NCBI GenBank assembly: GCA_963970005.1
Contig: CAXAMN010021573.1
Location: 1-64,000 of the forward strand
Reading direction: 5' to 3'
Origin: Durusdinium trenchii
Lineage: Eukaryota; Sar; Dinophyceae; Suessiales; Symbiodiniaceae
DNA: 64,000 bases
Shown: positions 44,396-53,090 of the stretch, piece by piece
Layout of the letters: the number at the start of each line of letters is the position of its first letter
Position numbering within the stretch: the stretch's first letter is position 1
The notes under the pieces: generated by a model
Seen by the model: the letters and a program-made list of their open reading frames with translations, nothing else
Told to the model about the DNA's origin: nothing
Databases searched by the model: none
Made by a program: the position numbers and the translations under genes

Positions 44396-45274
44396 ATGTC
44401 CTGTTCGAGTTGCCGCCTTTTCGGTGGCCCGATCTGCGCCTCTTGCCGTACCCTGAGACGGATCAGGGAGCTACTTCAAGGAGGCCTACTACTGAGGTCG
44501 CAGGAAGCGGCCGTCGTTCAGGCCCGAGGGGCGGCAGGGGCCCTTGTTGACTTGGCCGAAGAGGCGGCCCCGGTCCTTCAGGCCGAACGAGAGACCTCCG
44601 GGGCTCTTGAATCGGTGGTCGAAAAGCCGGCAGTTGGTGAGGCGACAGCGGGAGTAGCAGCAACTCCTGGTTGTGTTGGCGAGGAGGCCAAGGACGCGGT
44701 GACCAAGGAGGAGCACGAGGAATCGAAGGAGCCTGTTGCTGAAGTAGAAGTTCAAGACGAAGGAGAAGAAGCAGATAAGGAGGCTGAGGTCAGGGTTGAA
44801 GAACCAAAGAAGCCTGCCAAAGAAAAGAAAAGGAAGAAGCGTCAGGAAGGCGGTGAAAAGAAGGAGCGAAAGAGGGAACGAAGGAAGCGCAAGGAGCGCA
44901 AGGAGGAGTCCGAAGGACACTATTCCGTCGAGGAGCCCGCGACCCCGATCGAGGAGAAGAGTCCACAGAGGAGCCAACCAGCCCGTCCATCCAGCATCGA
45001 GGACGAAGGACTGGACCACCAGGGCCTCAAGCCGGCCCCAAAGCCAGTGGCAAGTCACCCCGCCTTCTCAAGACTCTTGCCACCACCACCGCCTCCTCGG
45101 AGGCCCCGATCACCGAGTCACCCTCCACCTGATCGCAAAGGCGGCCGCGGAGGACAAGGAGCCTACTGGCAGGGGAGACCTCGGTCCCGAAGCCCAGCCA
45201 AGAGGCCGAGAGGCTCGAAAGGAGCCAAACACCGCCAGAGAGGGATCGATCGTAAAGCAGGTCGATACTACTAG
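44396..45274 (+). pseudogene. Gag-like ORF, N-terminal part with CxxC pairs
   Basis: The frame begins MSCSSCRLFGGPICASCRTL, two CxxC pairs that could bind one zinc ion, then a helical segment (RIRELLQGGLLLRSQEAAV), a long Glu-rich stretch, Lys/Arg-rich blocks and a Pro-rich part, and stops at 45274. Low-complexity basic and acidic blocks are usual in Gag proteins of these elements. A TTACTTGTTTTCTGCAG just upstream could be an acceptor, so the start may be spliced. The protein continues in another frame from about 45280. Confidence 0.6.
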
Positions 45275-45279
45275 GAGCA

Positions 45280-45492
45280 ATGGCACCCAAAGCCAAGCCA
45301 AAAGCAAAAGGCCTTGCCAGGCCAGCAGCCAGCCCTCGTCCACCCAGGAGGGTGGGGGTACTTCGGCATCCCTTGCGTCGACCCGCAGGAGCCCCAGCAG
45401 ACGTGGCAGCTCCTGGGCATCGGGAGCAATGGTTGAGCGGGGCCGTGGTGCCCTTGATCATGTCCCCGTGGAAGAGTTCGGAAAGGGGATGA
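45280..45492 (+). pseudogene. Gag-like protein, second fragment
   Basis: From ATGGCACCCAAAGCCAAGCC the frame reads MAPKAKPKAKGLARPAASPR then VLRHPLRRPAGAPADVA. Only about its first 50 codons look like the continuing protein. Near 45430 the protein-like sequence moves to the frame of the next fragment (MVERGRGALDHVPVEEFGKG). One base gained or lost at each join would restore continuity. Confidence 0.45.
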
Positions 45493-46664
45493 GCGTCGTG
45501 TTCCCAGAGATCACTTACTTTATGGCCCCGGCCAGCCTGGCAGGAGTGATCAAAGGGGTCACGATAGAAAGCGGCACCGTTCACCTTCTCGTCGAGCCAA
45601 CAGGGACAACCTCGGAGGCACTTCTTCGCTTCTATTCGGGCAGGCCGGACATTGTTCTTCGTTGTCATCGGTGCACCGAGGAGTGCACTGGGGAAGTCGT
45701 GGCGGACGACCTGGTGCACGTGCAGAAGGCCCGCCTCATGAAGGGGCGAAGCGAGGAGGAGCCCTGGGTTCGCAATTTGTTGAAGGCAGATCCCAACGAA
45801 GAGGACGAACTTCGAGATCTTCGAGCTCGGGACGCCCTCCGCTTGTCCGCCGACGTAGAGGTGGCCAAAGGGAAGAAGCCGGACGAGCCAGAGAAGGATG
45901 CCGGTTCCAAGAAGAAGGACAAGAAAAAGTCCAAGGGCAAGAAAAAGAAAAATAAAAAGGCAAAGAAGAGCAGTTCAGCATCGGCCAAGAGTTCAAAGAA
46001 GGCCCGGAAGAGCAAGGCCGAGGTGCAGCAGAAGAAGGAGGTGAGCGTGAGCTCAAGCAGCTCGAGCGTGGGAGACGATGGCAAGAGGCCCCGGTCTGCA
46101 TCGCAAAAGAGCCTCCTGAGCTTATACCGGGGAACCGGTTTGGATCCACGGGAGCGCGTGAGGAAGAGGGTGGCCCGGCGCGCCAGGAAGCGGGCCAAGC
46201 ATGCAAAGGCCGATCACAGCTCTTCGTCGAGTCGCTCGGGGTCAGAAGGCGAGACATCGATCGAGGAGGATCCGGAGGATGCGGAGCTCTTCGAGGCGGA
46301 CAGTCGCTTGAAGAAGTTGTCGGACGCCTTCCCAGGGGCTCTGTGTTGTCAGTCGGTCAAGATGATGAGGCAGAATCTTTTGCAGAGCATTGGAGAGGAT
46401 GCCCGGCCGGCAGGGGTGCAGCCAGTGTGCCTGAGCTACTACCGACAGCAGCTGCTGAAGCGAGCGATGGGACCCACGCAAAGGGAGCTTGTGACCCTTT
46501 CAGCAGCACTCGACTGGCTGCTGAAGGGACATCCGGCTCGAGCAGCCGACTTGATGAGCCAGAGGCTGAAGTCCATAGAGAGCGTCCTCAGCGGCACCCA
46601 CTGGTCGGTGGCTCAACGCATGGAAATTGCGCCTCAAGAGGGCTTGTTCCTGGCAGCTGCAGGA
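45429..46664 (+). pseudogene. Gag-like protein, core fragment
   Basis: This frame reads VPVEEFGKGMSVVFPEITYF, then VTIESGTVHLLVEPTGTTSE and LLRFYSGRPDIVLRCHRC, a small globular domain. A Lys-rich block follows (KKKDKKKSKGKKKK), then Ser runs, then a helical part (SYYRQQLLKRAMGPTQREL...AALDWLLKGHPARAADLM). The last part, found just before Lys/Gly-rich tails in related elements (from memory), is probably the capsid-like region. Long minus-strand frames over this region are shadows. Confidence 0.55.
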
Positions 46665-46860
46665 ACTGTCGGCCGCCCAAAAGGATGCCTACAGCGAATC
46701 CAAAGTGAGGCATCTGGCAGGATTGCCCGACGGCCGGAAGGGCAAAGGCAAGTCAAAAGAGAAGGAGAGGGAGCACTACGACCATCCCAAGGGGAAAGGA
46801 AAGTCGAAGGGCTCGGGCAAAGCAGACAGGACGAAGGCCAAGGAGGACACTACGAAATGA
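46665..46860 (+). pseudogene. Gag-like protein, basic C-terminal tail
   Basis: After a one-base frame change near 46665 the sequence continues QELSAAQKDAYSESKVRHLA, then Gly/Lys-rich repeats (GRKGKGKSKEK, KGKGKSKGSGK), ending DTTK and TGA. Such KGKGK tails are usual nucleic-acid-binding ends of Gag proteins in this group. Confidence 0.6.
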
Positions 46861-47130
46861 GCTCCTGTTGTTGGGAGCGGGCCCAAAAGCGGGGTCTAAA
46901 TTTAGACCCCTTGGTTGACAGCTTGGAGGATGGTGGCAAGTCGAATCTTCCTGACTTGACGGCTGGAGGCTTTCCCCTGGGAGATCTGGCTTGGGATCGA
47001 GTTTGCACTACGAAGTTGGCCACTCATGTCGAGACGGTCAACGACTCCATGGTGGCGGGGCCGGCCGCTTTGAGGCCGAAAGATCCCGCTGACAGTTCTC
47101 CTATGTTGCCGTTCTGAGAAGACCGATGAG

Positions 47131-47886
47131 GTGCCCACGTCGGGCGCTGCACAGGTGGGTACCTTCCCGCCGAACCCTCCGCGCTTTGAAGTCGTAGAGG
47201 ATGAACCTTCGCATCAACAACCTTGTCAGGACGTGATGGAAAAAGGAGAAAGCGCTTTAGATTTGGATGGGAGGAGTGTTCAGCAACTTGGGTCGTTTTT
47301 ACTCCAGCGTTTGATGGAGGTCACATCACTTCGCAGCCAGCTCACAGGTTGTGGGGACACCGCCTTGTTCCCACTCCCCACCTCCATCAACCTCTTGCAA
47401 ACGTTGTGGGCGACCATTGACTCCGAGGTGTTGAACTGGGTTGTTTGTGTTTGCCTAGGACTCAACTCCCTTTGGGGCGGAGACAACCTGGGTGAGAAAC
47501 TTTTGGGGAGCAAACAAAGAGTGTGCCTTGACATGATTCGAAATGAGGTTGAACGTTTCTGTAACCTGGGACTGAAGGCCTCGGGTGTCGATTGGCAGGA
47601 ATTCTTCACCGTGCGTGGCATTGACTATAAGGGAGACGAGGTCAAGGTGGCTCGGTGGATCAAATGGGAGAATGTGTGTCCTGCGCTTCCTAGGGAGATT
47701 GGTCTGGTTCCCTTGGAGGAGGTTTGCACCCTTGGTTGTAGGAACTACGTCCTCTCCCTGGATTCATACTTGAAGCCACGTGACAGTTGGGGGGTTATCA
47801 AAAGGTCCAGGGTGATGGTTGAGGACGGTGCATGGGGAGAACTTTGCACTGGTTTGTTGTCTCCTGGAAGAGGATCAGGTTTTTGA
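47131..47886 (+). pseudogene. Pol N-terminal region upstream of the RT fingers
   Basis: The frame starts MPTSGAAQVGTFPPNPPRFE. It includes a helical domain (LLQTLWATIDSEVLNWVVCV, then CLDMIRNEVERFCNLGLKAS), a segment WQEFFTVRGIDYKGDEVKVA and SWGVIKRSRVMVEDGAWGEL. At about 47860 it leaves the protein-like frame, which continues in the ORF beginning at 47819. Between the Gag stop (46860) and this frame lie about 270 bases in which one frame is open, so the Gag-Pol junction is unclear. Confidence 0.65.
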
Positions 47887-48884
47887 CACCGGGAGTGGCC
47901 CACTCCTGAATGGGCTCTTCGGAGTCTCCAAGGAAGAGTCCACAGCTGAAGGAGTGGAAATTTGCAGACTAATCATGAACCTTATACCTTTCAACTCCAT
48001 ATGTCAACCCCTGGGTGGAGACATCGATGCGCTCCCCTCTTGGAGCATGATGAGCCCGTTTTTCTTGCAGCCTGGCGAGAACCTCTTGGTATCATCTGAA
48101 GATGTGAAGTGTTTCTTTTATACCATGCGGGTTCCTGAATGCTGGAGCAAGTTCTTGGCGTTTAACAAGGTTGTCCCTGATCATGTCCTACCACCCCACT
48201 TGGAGGGCAAAACGGTCTACCTTGCTTCAAGGGTCTTACCTATGGGTTTTTTGAACTTGGTGAGCCTTGCGCAAAACGTGCACCGGAACCTTGTGAAGTG
48301 GTCGTATGGCTTGGAAGAACGATCAGCTCTTGAAAACACGGAGCTTAGAAAGGACGGCCCATTCTCCGCGGCGAACTCTACTTGGAGGGTGTACTTGGAC
48401 AACTATGACTTGCTCGAGAAGGTCACGGCCACAGGCATGATAGATTGTGAAGGGACGGTGGCCGATCAGATTAAGGCGTTGCGACAGGAGTACTGCGTGT
48501 GGTCGGTGCCAAGAAATGAGAAAAAGGCCGTTGAGAGGTCGGGCAAGTGTGAGCTGCAAGGTGCGACTGTCGATGGCAAGATCGGTCTGGCCTACCCCAA
48601 GGAGTCCAAGCTCGAGAAGTACTTCAGCATGACGTTGAAGCTCTTGGGGCAAAAGTACGTGAGCCAGCGGCAAGTTCAGGTCGTGTGTGGGGGTCTAGTG
48701 TACTTCAGCATGTTCAGGCGGCCAGTCCTTGGAGCGTTGAACTCGGTGTGGACCTTCGTGGAGTCGTTCAATGATTCGGGAGCACTGTACAAGCCTCTGA
48801 CGGCGGAGTGCAGAGCAGAGCTCCTGAGGTTCCTTGCCCTTCTACCGCTCGCGCGCATGAACTTCAGGTTGGACATGCACCCCA
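47862..48884 (+). pseudogene. Reverse transcriptase domain
   Basis: Retroelement polymerase that copies the element RNA into DNA. Fingers: GPLLNGLFGVSKEEST, EICRLIMNLIPFNS. Motif A: SSEDVKCFFYTMRVP, with the catalytic Asp codon at 48101-48103. Motif B: VYLASRVLPMGFLNLVSLAQ. Motif C: WRVYLDNYDLLEK at 48386-48424, where the usual second catalytic Asp is Asn (48401-48403). Then a thumb-like region (QGATVDGKIGLAYPKESKLE ... LGQKYVSQRQVQVVCGGLVY). This whole stretch is unbroken. I recall YLDN in related dinoflagellate sequences, so it may be a family trait rather than damage. Confidence 0.85.
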
Positions 48885-49000
48885 TGGTAACTTGCAGTGA
48901 CGCGTCGACATCTGGAGGTGGTGTCTGTCGATCATCAGGTCTGACCCTAACAGGGACTATGGTAGCGCAAGGGGGGCTTCGAGGTCAGGTTTGTCAGCCG
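48885..49000 (+). pseudogene. RNase H domain, first part (catalytic Asp strand)
   Basis: Immediately after the RT, in the same frame, HPMVTCSDASTSGGGVCRSS matches the first two strands of retroelement RNase H, where the Asp (48899-48901) of SDAS binds metal and Gly residues form the turn. The domain then stops abruptly and the methyltransferase starts at 49016. The missing part is found after the methyltransferase at 50141-50590. Confidence 0.7.
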
Positions 49001-49015
49001 CTTCCTGAGCACCAG

Positions 49016-50000
49016 GTGCTGGTGGTGAGTCTGTTCGATGGCATAGGTGCCCTCCGTGTGGCCATGGACTTGCAAAACGTCTCGGTTTGTGGCTATATCT
49101 CTGTGGAGCGCAACGCGTCGGCCAGGAGGGTGGTTGAGAGCAACTATCCTGGAGTGGTGCACTACGATGATGTGGAAGGTGTTGGTTGAATGGAGCCTAC
49201 GTTTTTCACAGTGTAGCCTGGTGATTGTAGGAGCTGGACCACCCTGTCAGGGGGTCTCCGGGCTGAACTCCGATCGCCGTGGCGCCTTGAAGGATGCCAG
49301 ATCGTCGCTGTTTGTCCACGTGTCGCGTGTCCGCCGATTAGTCCAGAGCCAGTTTCCGTGGGCGGCAGTCCATGTTCTGATGGAATCGGTGAGTTCCATG
49401 GATGAGGAGGATCGCAAGGTCATGTCGGAGGACTTTGGGGAGCTCCCCGTCCACATCGACGCGGGTTCACTGACGTGGTGCAACAGGCCGAGGCTATATT
49501 GGACGACGTGGGAGCTTCGGGAGGGCCCTGGAGCCTCCTGTGACGCGGGAGTTGATCCGAACTTGTGGACATGGGTGGGACTAGCCAGTTGACTGCTACC
49601 TAGAACCAGGATGGACCAAAGTCTCACCCGAGCAGTCGTTCCCAACGTTCACCACCTCAAGGCCATCAGACAAACCGGGTCGCAAGCCCGCCGGCATTGT
49701 GCAGTGTCAGGATCATGAGCTACAGCGGTGGCACAATGACCGCCATCGTTTCCCACCATACCAATACCTGGACAGGCATGGAGTCACAGACAAGCATGGT
49801 AACATCCGAGTCCCATCGGTGGCAGAGCGTGAGGTGCTTCTTGGTTTCCCTCTCCATTACACTGCTAATTGCGTCACCAAAGGTGAGAAGAAGAAGAAGA
49901 CTGAGTACCTGGACGTGCGGTTGACCCTGCTTGGTAACTCTTGGAGTGTGCCAGTAGTTGGATGGTTGCTCAACCAGCTCCTGTCAGGCCTCGGGATCGC
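49016..50000 (+). pseudogene. C5 cytosine DNA methyltransferase (DNMT), frameshifted
   Basis: Transfers a methyl group from S-adenosylmethionine to cytosine C5. Motif I VVSLFDGIGALRVAMDL at 49022-49072 binds the cofactor. Motif II-like GYISVERNASARRVV follows. Motif IV AGPPCQGVSGLN has the catalytic Cys at 49245-49247. Motif VI reads MESVSSM (ESV in place of ENV). Motif VIII CNRPRLYW. The end has EREVLLGFPLHYT and motif X LLGNSWSVPVVGWLL near 49930-49974. GNSWSVPV resembles the C-terminal motif of DNMT3-type enzymes (SWSVPV). Two frame changes, near 49185 and 49588, interrupt it. All catalytic motifs survive across three frames. The target-recognition region between motifs VIII and IX is short. 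Confidence 0.88.
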
Positions 50001-50140
50001 TCTCCCTCTGACGCCGCAAGCAGTGGTGAATCGGTGTGCTCCTGGGTCCTCGGAATCGGTTCAAGGTCGATTGGTGCGGTTGCCTCTGCGAAAGGTTGAT
50101 GCGGGAGCAGGGAGCGAGTACGATCTAGCCAGCGTTCAAG

Positions 50141-50590
50141 TTGGGAAACCTCATCAGCCTCAAGGGTGAGGACATTTTGCTGTCGACACCTACGACCCAG
50201 ATGGTAAAGTTCCACCGACTACGTGCGTCAGTTCCTGCCAAGCTTTGGAAGTGGAAAATCGTTTCAGGATGGCGGTGGACACGGGGGCATGAGCATATCA
50301 ACTCTTTAGAGCTTCGAGCCATCCTCAATGCGTTGCGGTGGCGCCTTGAGCACCAGGGACATCACGGGTGCAGGATGCTGCACCTGACTGATTCATTGGT
50401 CTGTTTGCATGCATTGACACGCGGCCGAACGAGTTCACGAAAGTTGCGACGGAGTATGGCAAAGGTTAGCGCGCTTCTCCTATGTACCGGCTCCCAGATG
50501 TTGTGGGGGTATGTGAGCACGGACACCAACCCCGCTGACAAGCCAAGTCGGTGGGGGACCAGGGTACGAACTCGCTTCAGGAATGCCTAA
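50141..50590 (+). pseudogene. RNase H domain, remaining part
   Basis: After a linker the frame reads LRASVPAKLWKWKIVSGWRW, then HEHINSLELRAILNALRWRL with the metal-binding Glu at 50309-50311, LHLTDSLVCLHALTRGRTSS with Asp at 50390-50392, and STDTNPADKPSRWG with the last Asp at 50537-50539. These are the second to fourth catalytic positions of retroelement RNase H, and the first is before the methyltransferase. It ends at TAA 50590, overlapping the start of the recombinase frame. Confidence 0.8.
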
Positions 50591-50741
50591 GCGGGTTCTG
50601 GAGGGAGCTATACAGGGAGAGCGTGCAAAACTACGTCGTCGTTTGGGAACTCTTCGCCAGTTGACAGTGCAACCCACCACTCGCAAAAGGTATGATAAGG
50701 CTGTGGACCAGTTCCTTTCCTTCCTCCATCCCAAGGAATGA
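50583..50741 (+). pseudogene. Tyrosine recombinase, N-terminal fragment
   Basis: From ATGCCTAAGCGG the frame reads MPKRVLEGAIQGERAKLRRR, then PTTRKRYDKAVDQFLSFL and a stop at 50741. TT-x-x-RY-x-x-A is typical of the start of the DNA-binding helical domain in these recombinases. The protein continues one frame away at 50738, the overlap ATGA resembling a start-stop junction but more likely an indel. Confidence 0.7.
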
Positions 50742-51268
50742 CCCTACCTACAAATAAAAGCAAGCTTGATCCATTAGTCTGTGATTACCTGGAGCGTCTT
50801 TGGTGCCAAGGGTTCGGCAGGGGCTTGGCCTGCGATACCCTGGCAGGGCTGCAGGACCTGCAGCCGGGGCTGCGGACTCACATGCCGGCAGCCTGGAGGC
50901 TCCTGAAGACATGGCAAACCAATGAGATACCGTCAAGAGCTCCACCCATCCCAGAACACATCGTTCATGCCATGTGTGGCTGGGCAATTTTTAAGGGCTG
51001 GGGTTCTTTTGCCGTGTCGCTCCTTGTCGGGTTTTACAGTATGTTGAGGACTGGAGAGATCCTCGGGATCTTGTCTTCTCACATTGAGTGTGCACCCGGA
51101 GCCATGCAAGCTCTGATTAACTTGGGCATGACCAAGGGTGGAAAGCGGCATGGTGCCGCTGAGAGTGTGGTCCTTGGTTTCGACGGACTTGGAAACAGGC
51201 TTGTTCTCCTTCCACGCACCTCACACAGTCCCCCGCGAAGTGGAGGGCACTTTTTAACAAGTGCTTAG
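50738..51268 (+). pseudogene. Tyrosine recombinase, central fragment
   Basis: Reads KLDPLVCDYLERLWCQGFGR, then LQPGLRTHMPAAWRLLKTWQ and RAPPIPEHIVHAMCGWAIFK, the helical DNA-binding part. It then enters the catalytic domain with VGFYSMLRTGEILGI, whose Arg (51047-51049) is the first of the conserved catalytic residues, and TKGGKRHGAAESV, which supplies the hairpin Lys. It departs from the protein-like frame at a run of five C near 51230. Confidence 0.8.
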
Positions 51269-51609
51269 AGGACCTGAAGATCCTTTACTTTGGGTTCCGC
51301 CCGTACTCCCTCCGAAGGGGGGGGGCCACATTTTGGTTCCAGAAACACCAAAACCTCGATCGAATCCTCATTCAAGGACGTTGGCGCACACAAAAAAGCG
51401 CAAGAATTTACTTGAACGAAGGTTTGGCGGTGCTCAGCCAGATGAAACTTCCGGCTACGGATGCACGTTTAAAGCCATTCCTCACGGTTTTTCGTAATTT
51501 CTTACTCCAGCCTTCCTTTTCCACACTTGAGCCTCCACCTAAAGGCGGAAGAGGTGGGGGCCGTGGAAAGAACAGACGTTCTGGCAAGGGAAAAGAGTCC
51601 TCTTTTTAA
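51235..51609 (+). pseudogene. Tyrosine recombinase, catalytic C-terminal fragment
   Basis: This frame has no early ATG. It reads AKWRALFNKCLEDLKILYFG, then FRPYSLRRGGATFWFQKHQN (second catalytic Arg pair at 51313-51318), RILIQGRWRTQKSARIYLNE, with the nucleophile Tyr at 51409-51411, and a Gly/Arg/Lys-rich end to TAA 51609. The spacing between SLRRGGAT and IYLNEG is typical of tyrosine recombinases. The 8-G run at 51317-51324 is intact in frame. Confidence 0.82.
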
Positions 51610-51634
51610 ATTTTTTCTGACAGCTACGGTCTGT

Positions 51635-51778
51635 GTCCAATCCTACTAAGGTCTATGAGGCGTGGCTTGACGTTTAGTAGGATGGACTGAGTAACGTCTT
51701 TCTACCCCGGGTGTGGCCGGGTAGATAAGAGTTTACTTCCTGTTGGACTGGGAGTCCATAGTCAGACCGTTTAGTCTG
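51635..51778 (+). promoter_or_regulatory. Cluster of hairpins after the recombinase
   Basis: Four inverted repeats follow in 145 bases: GTCCAATCCTACTAA (51635-51649) with TTAGTAGGATGGAC (51674-51687); TCTACCCCGG (51701-51710) with CCGGGTAGA (51717-51725); GGACT with AGTCC (51745-51757); and CAGAC with GTCTG (51763-51778). They could be terminal structures for template switching or recombination, or RNA 3'-end signals. The role is inference. Confidence 0.65.
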
Positions 51779-51851
51779 TCTAACCTCTTCTTTTTCATTA
51801 TTTTTTGACCAACATGCTGCGAAGTGAAAACAAGGGTGTGAGTCAAACATC

Positions 51852-51955
51852 TTTATATATATATATATGATATTGTATATATATATATATGTATTATATT
51901 GTATGTATCATATATAATATTATATATGGTGTATTATATATTATATATATACACG
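51852..51955. repeat. AT-rich tract beyond the 3' end of the retroelement
   Basis: TATATATATATATATG and related blocks, with several possible self-pairings. Confidence 0.85.
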
Positions 51956-52050
51956 CACCACCTATTGTAGATCCTATAGGTCACGAACGCCGGATGTCAT
52001 GGCCCATGCCATCTTGAGATACTTATCGCCTTACTCCCCCGACCCCGCAG

Positions 52051-52251
52051 GCCCCCACCGCATGCCGCATGAGGCCTACGACCTCCACGTGCAACGGCTT
52101 CTGGGCTCGGAGACCACGCTGCAGTCGTTGGCCGTGGAGCACGGCCGCCTGACGCCGGCCTTCGCCCCGGAGGCGAGAAGCGGCGATCCGGGCGAACCTG
52201 GCGAAGCGGCGACCCGCGCGACGCGGCGGCGGTGCCGGAATCCTTGCGCAG
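52051..52251 (+). CDS. Candidate exon downstream of the retroelement
   Basis: A 201-base exon between the acceptor TACTCCCCCGACCCCGCAG and the donor TTGCGCAG|GTGCGT. In phase 1 it reads PHRMPHEAYDLHVQRLLGSE, then TTLQSLAVEHGRLTPAFAPE, then an Arg/Gly/Pro-rich end. Nearly all codons end in G or C. Its entry phase agrees with the exon ending at 43992 on the other side of the retroelement. Function unknown; the first part looks helical. Confidence 0.5.
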
Positions 52252-52293
52252 GTGCGTGGGGTATATTTTTTTGGGGAAAAATTCCGGCTCAAA

Positions 52294-52641
52294 ATGTCTC
52301 GATCAGAGTCTGTTTCCGACGATTTCTTCCATCTCCAAGTCCTGGGCCAGGTGCGGAGCTATAAAGTCTCCTTGGACTTGGAGTCGGACATGCTGAAAGT
52401 CTGGTGCGCCACAAGCTTCCGAGCTGTACAGATCGGCGCAAGATCTGACAGAAATCGGCAGCAGTCCTTTCGGTTGGACCGGCTTGGAGGCTTCGTCATG
52501 TTTCTCTCCACCCTCCGCAGCATGCCGGTTTTCTGGGTCTGCCGTCATGTCATGCCAGGTGTTCAGGGAGAGGAGGACACATCACATAAATGGCTGTTCC
52601 TGGTGCACGGTGTTGAACTCCACACAGTGTTAGCACTATAG
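52294..52641 (+). CDS. Open frame of 115 codons, unknown protein
   Basis: From ATG 52294 the frame reads MSRSESVSDDFFHLQVLGQV, then SYKVSLDLESDMLKVWCATS, FRAVQIGARSDRN, LGGFVMFLSTLRSMPVFWVC, and ends WLFLVHGVELHTVLAL, TAG. Codon bias and alternating strands suggest a real, beta-rich protein. GGCCAG|GTGCGG inside could be a donor. It follows the previous exon by about 40 bases, so they may be parts of one exon cluster. Confidence 0.4.
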   Translation: MSRSESVSDDFFHLQVLGQVRSYKVSLDLESDMLKVWCATSFRAVQIGARSDRNRQQSFRLDRLGGFVMFLSTLRSMPVFWVCRHVMPGVQGEEDTSHKWLFLVHGVELHTVLAL

Positions 52642-53003
52642 GTATCTGTTAATTTCTATATGTCTATCATGATGTCTATTCATTCTCTGCAACTAGCTCT
52701 GCGACTGATTGAACCTACAAGAAAGGGTTCCTCTTCGTGAGTTGTGGGCATGAGCAGGGAAGGCTTCTGATGGTTTCTGTACATAGTCGAACACGGTGAT
52801 AGTCTCAGACAACCTTCACTTTGAAAAAGACCCATCAATGCATCAAACTCAGAACAGCCCGACTCCACAATTCCACTGATTAGAAGAGATGCTGAGAAGA
52901 CATGAGAAGACTCAACTACGGGATAGTACCAAAAGTTGTTCACCTTCATGAAGGGCTTGTACCTTTGCATCATCCCAACGGTGTTTTTCCGACTTGACAC
53001 CAG

Positions 53004-53090
53004 GTACCGCCTGCGGGATAATGAGCAACGCTTGCGCGTGGCCGCCCAGAAGGAGGACGGAGCTGATGCTTCTTTTGGGACCCGGATGGG
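53004..53090 (+). CDS. Candidate exon, charged helix
   Basis: After CTTGACACCAG the frame (phase 2) reads YRLRDNEQRLRVAAQKEDGA then DASFGT. The charged helical pattern and codon bias are good. The 3' border is uncertain. No family is recognised. Confidence 0.4.

Larger units (their letters stand above)
44339..51800 (+). mobile_element. DIRS-like retroelement carrying a C5 DNA methyltransferase
   Basis: About 7.4 kb on the + strand encodes, in order, a Gag-like protein, reverse transcriptase, RNase H part 1, C5 cytosine methyltransferase, RNase H part 2 and a tyrosine recombinase. A tyrosine recombinase instead of an integrase, and no long terminal repeats, place it with DIRS-like elements. 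Methyltransferase-bearing retrotransposons have been reported in Symbiodinium (from memory), which supports a dinoflagellate host. The coding sequence changes frame about nine times, so this copy is probably inactive unless some changes are sequence errors. Outer limits are approximate: 5' taken just upstream of the first Gag codon, 3' after the hairpin cluster. No target duplication is expected for tyrosine-recombinase elements. Confidence 0.85.

Noticed and set aside
44489..45719. Long minus-strand frames (189 and 230 codons) opposite the Gag-like region
   Set aside because: They mirror biased plus-strand codons and have repetitive Leu/Phe/Ser composition; shadows of the Gag coding sequence.
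45665..46257. Minus-strand frames of 177 and 173 codons
   Set aside because: Shadow of the Lys-rich Gag core, which reads as Phe/Leu-rich on the other strand.
50735..50745. ATGA overlap as a programmed stop-restart between recombinase parts
   Set aside because: Many other joins in this element are simple frame changes without such a signal, so an indel is the simpler reading.
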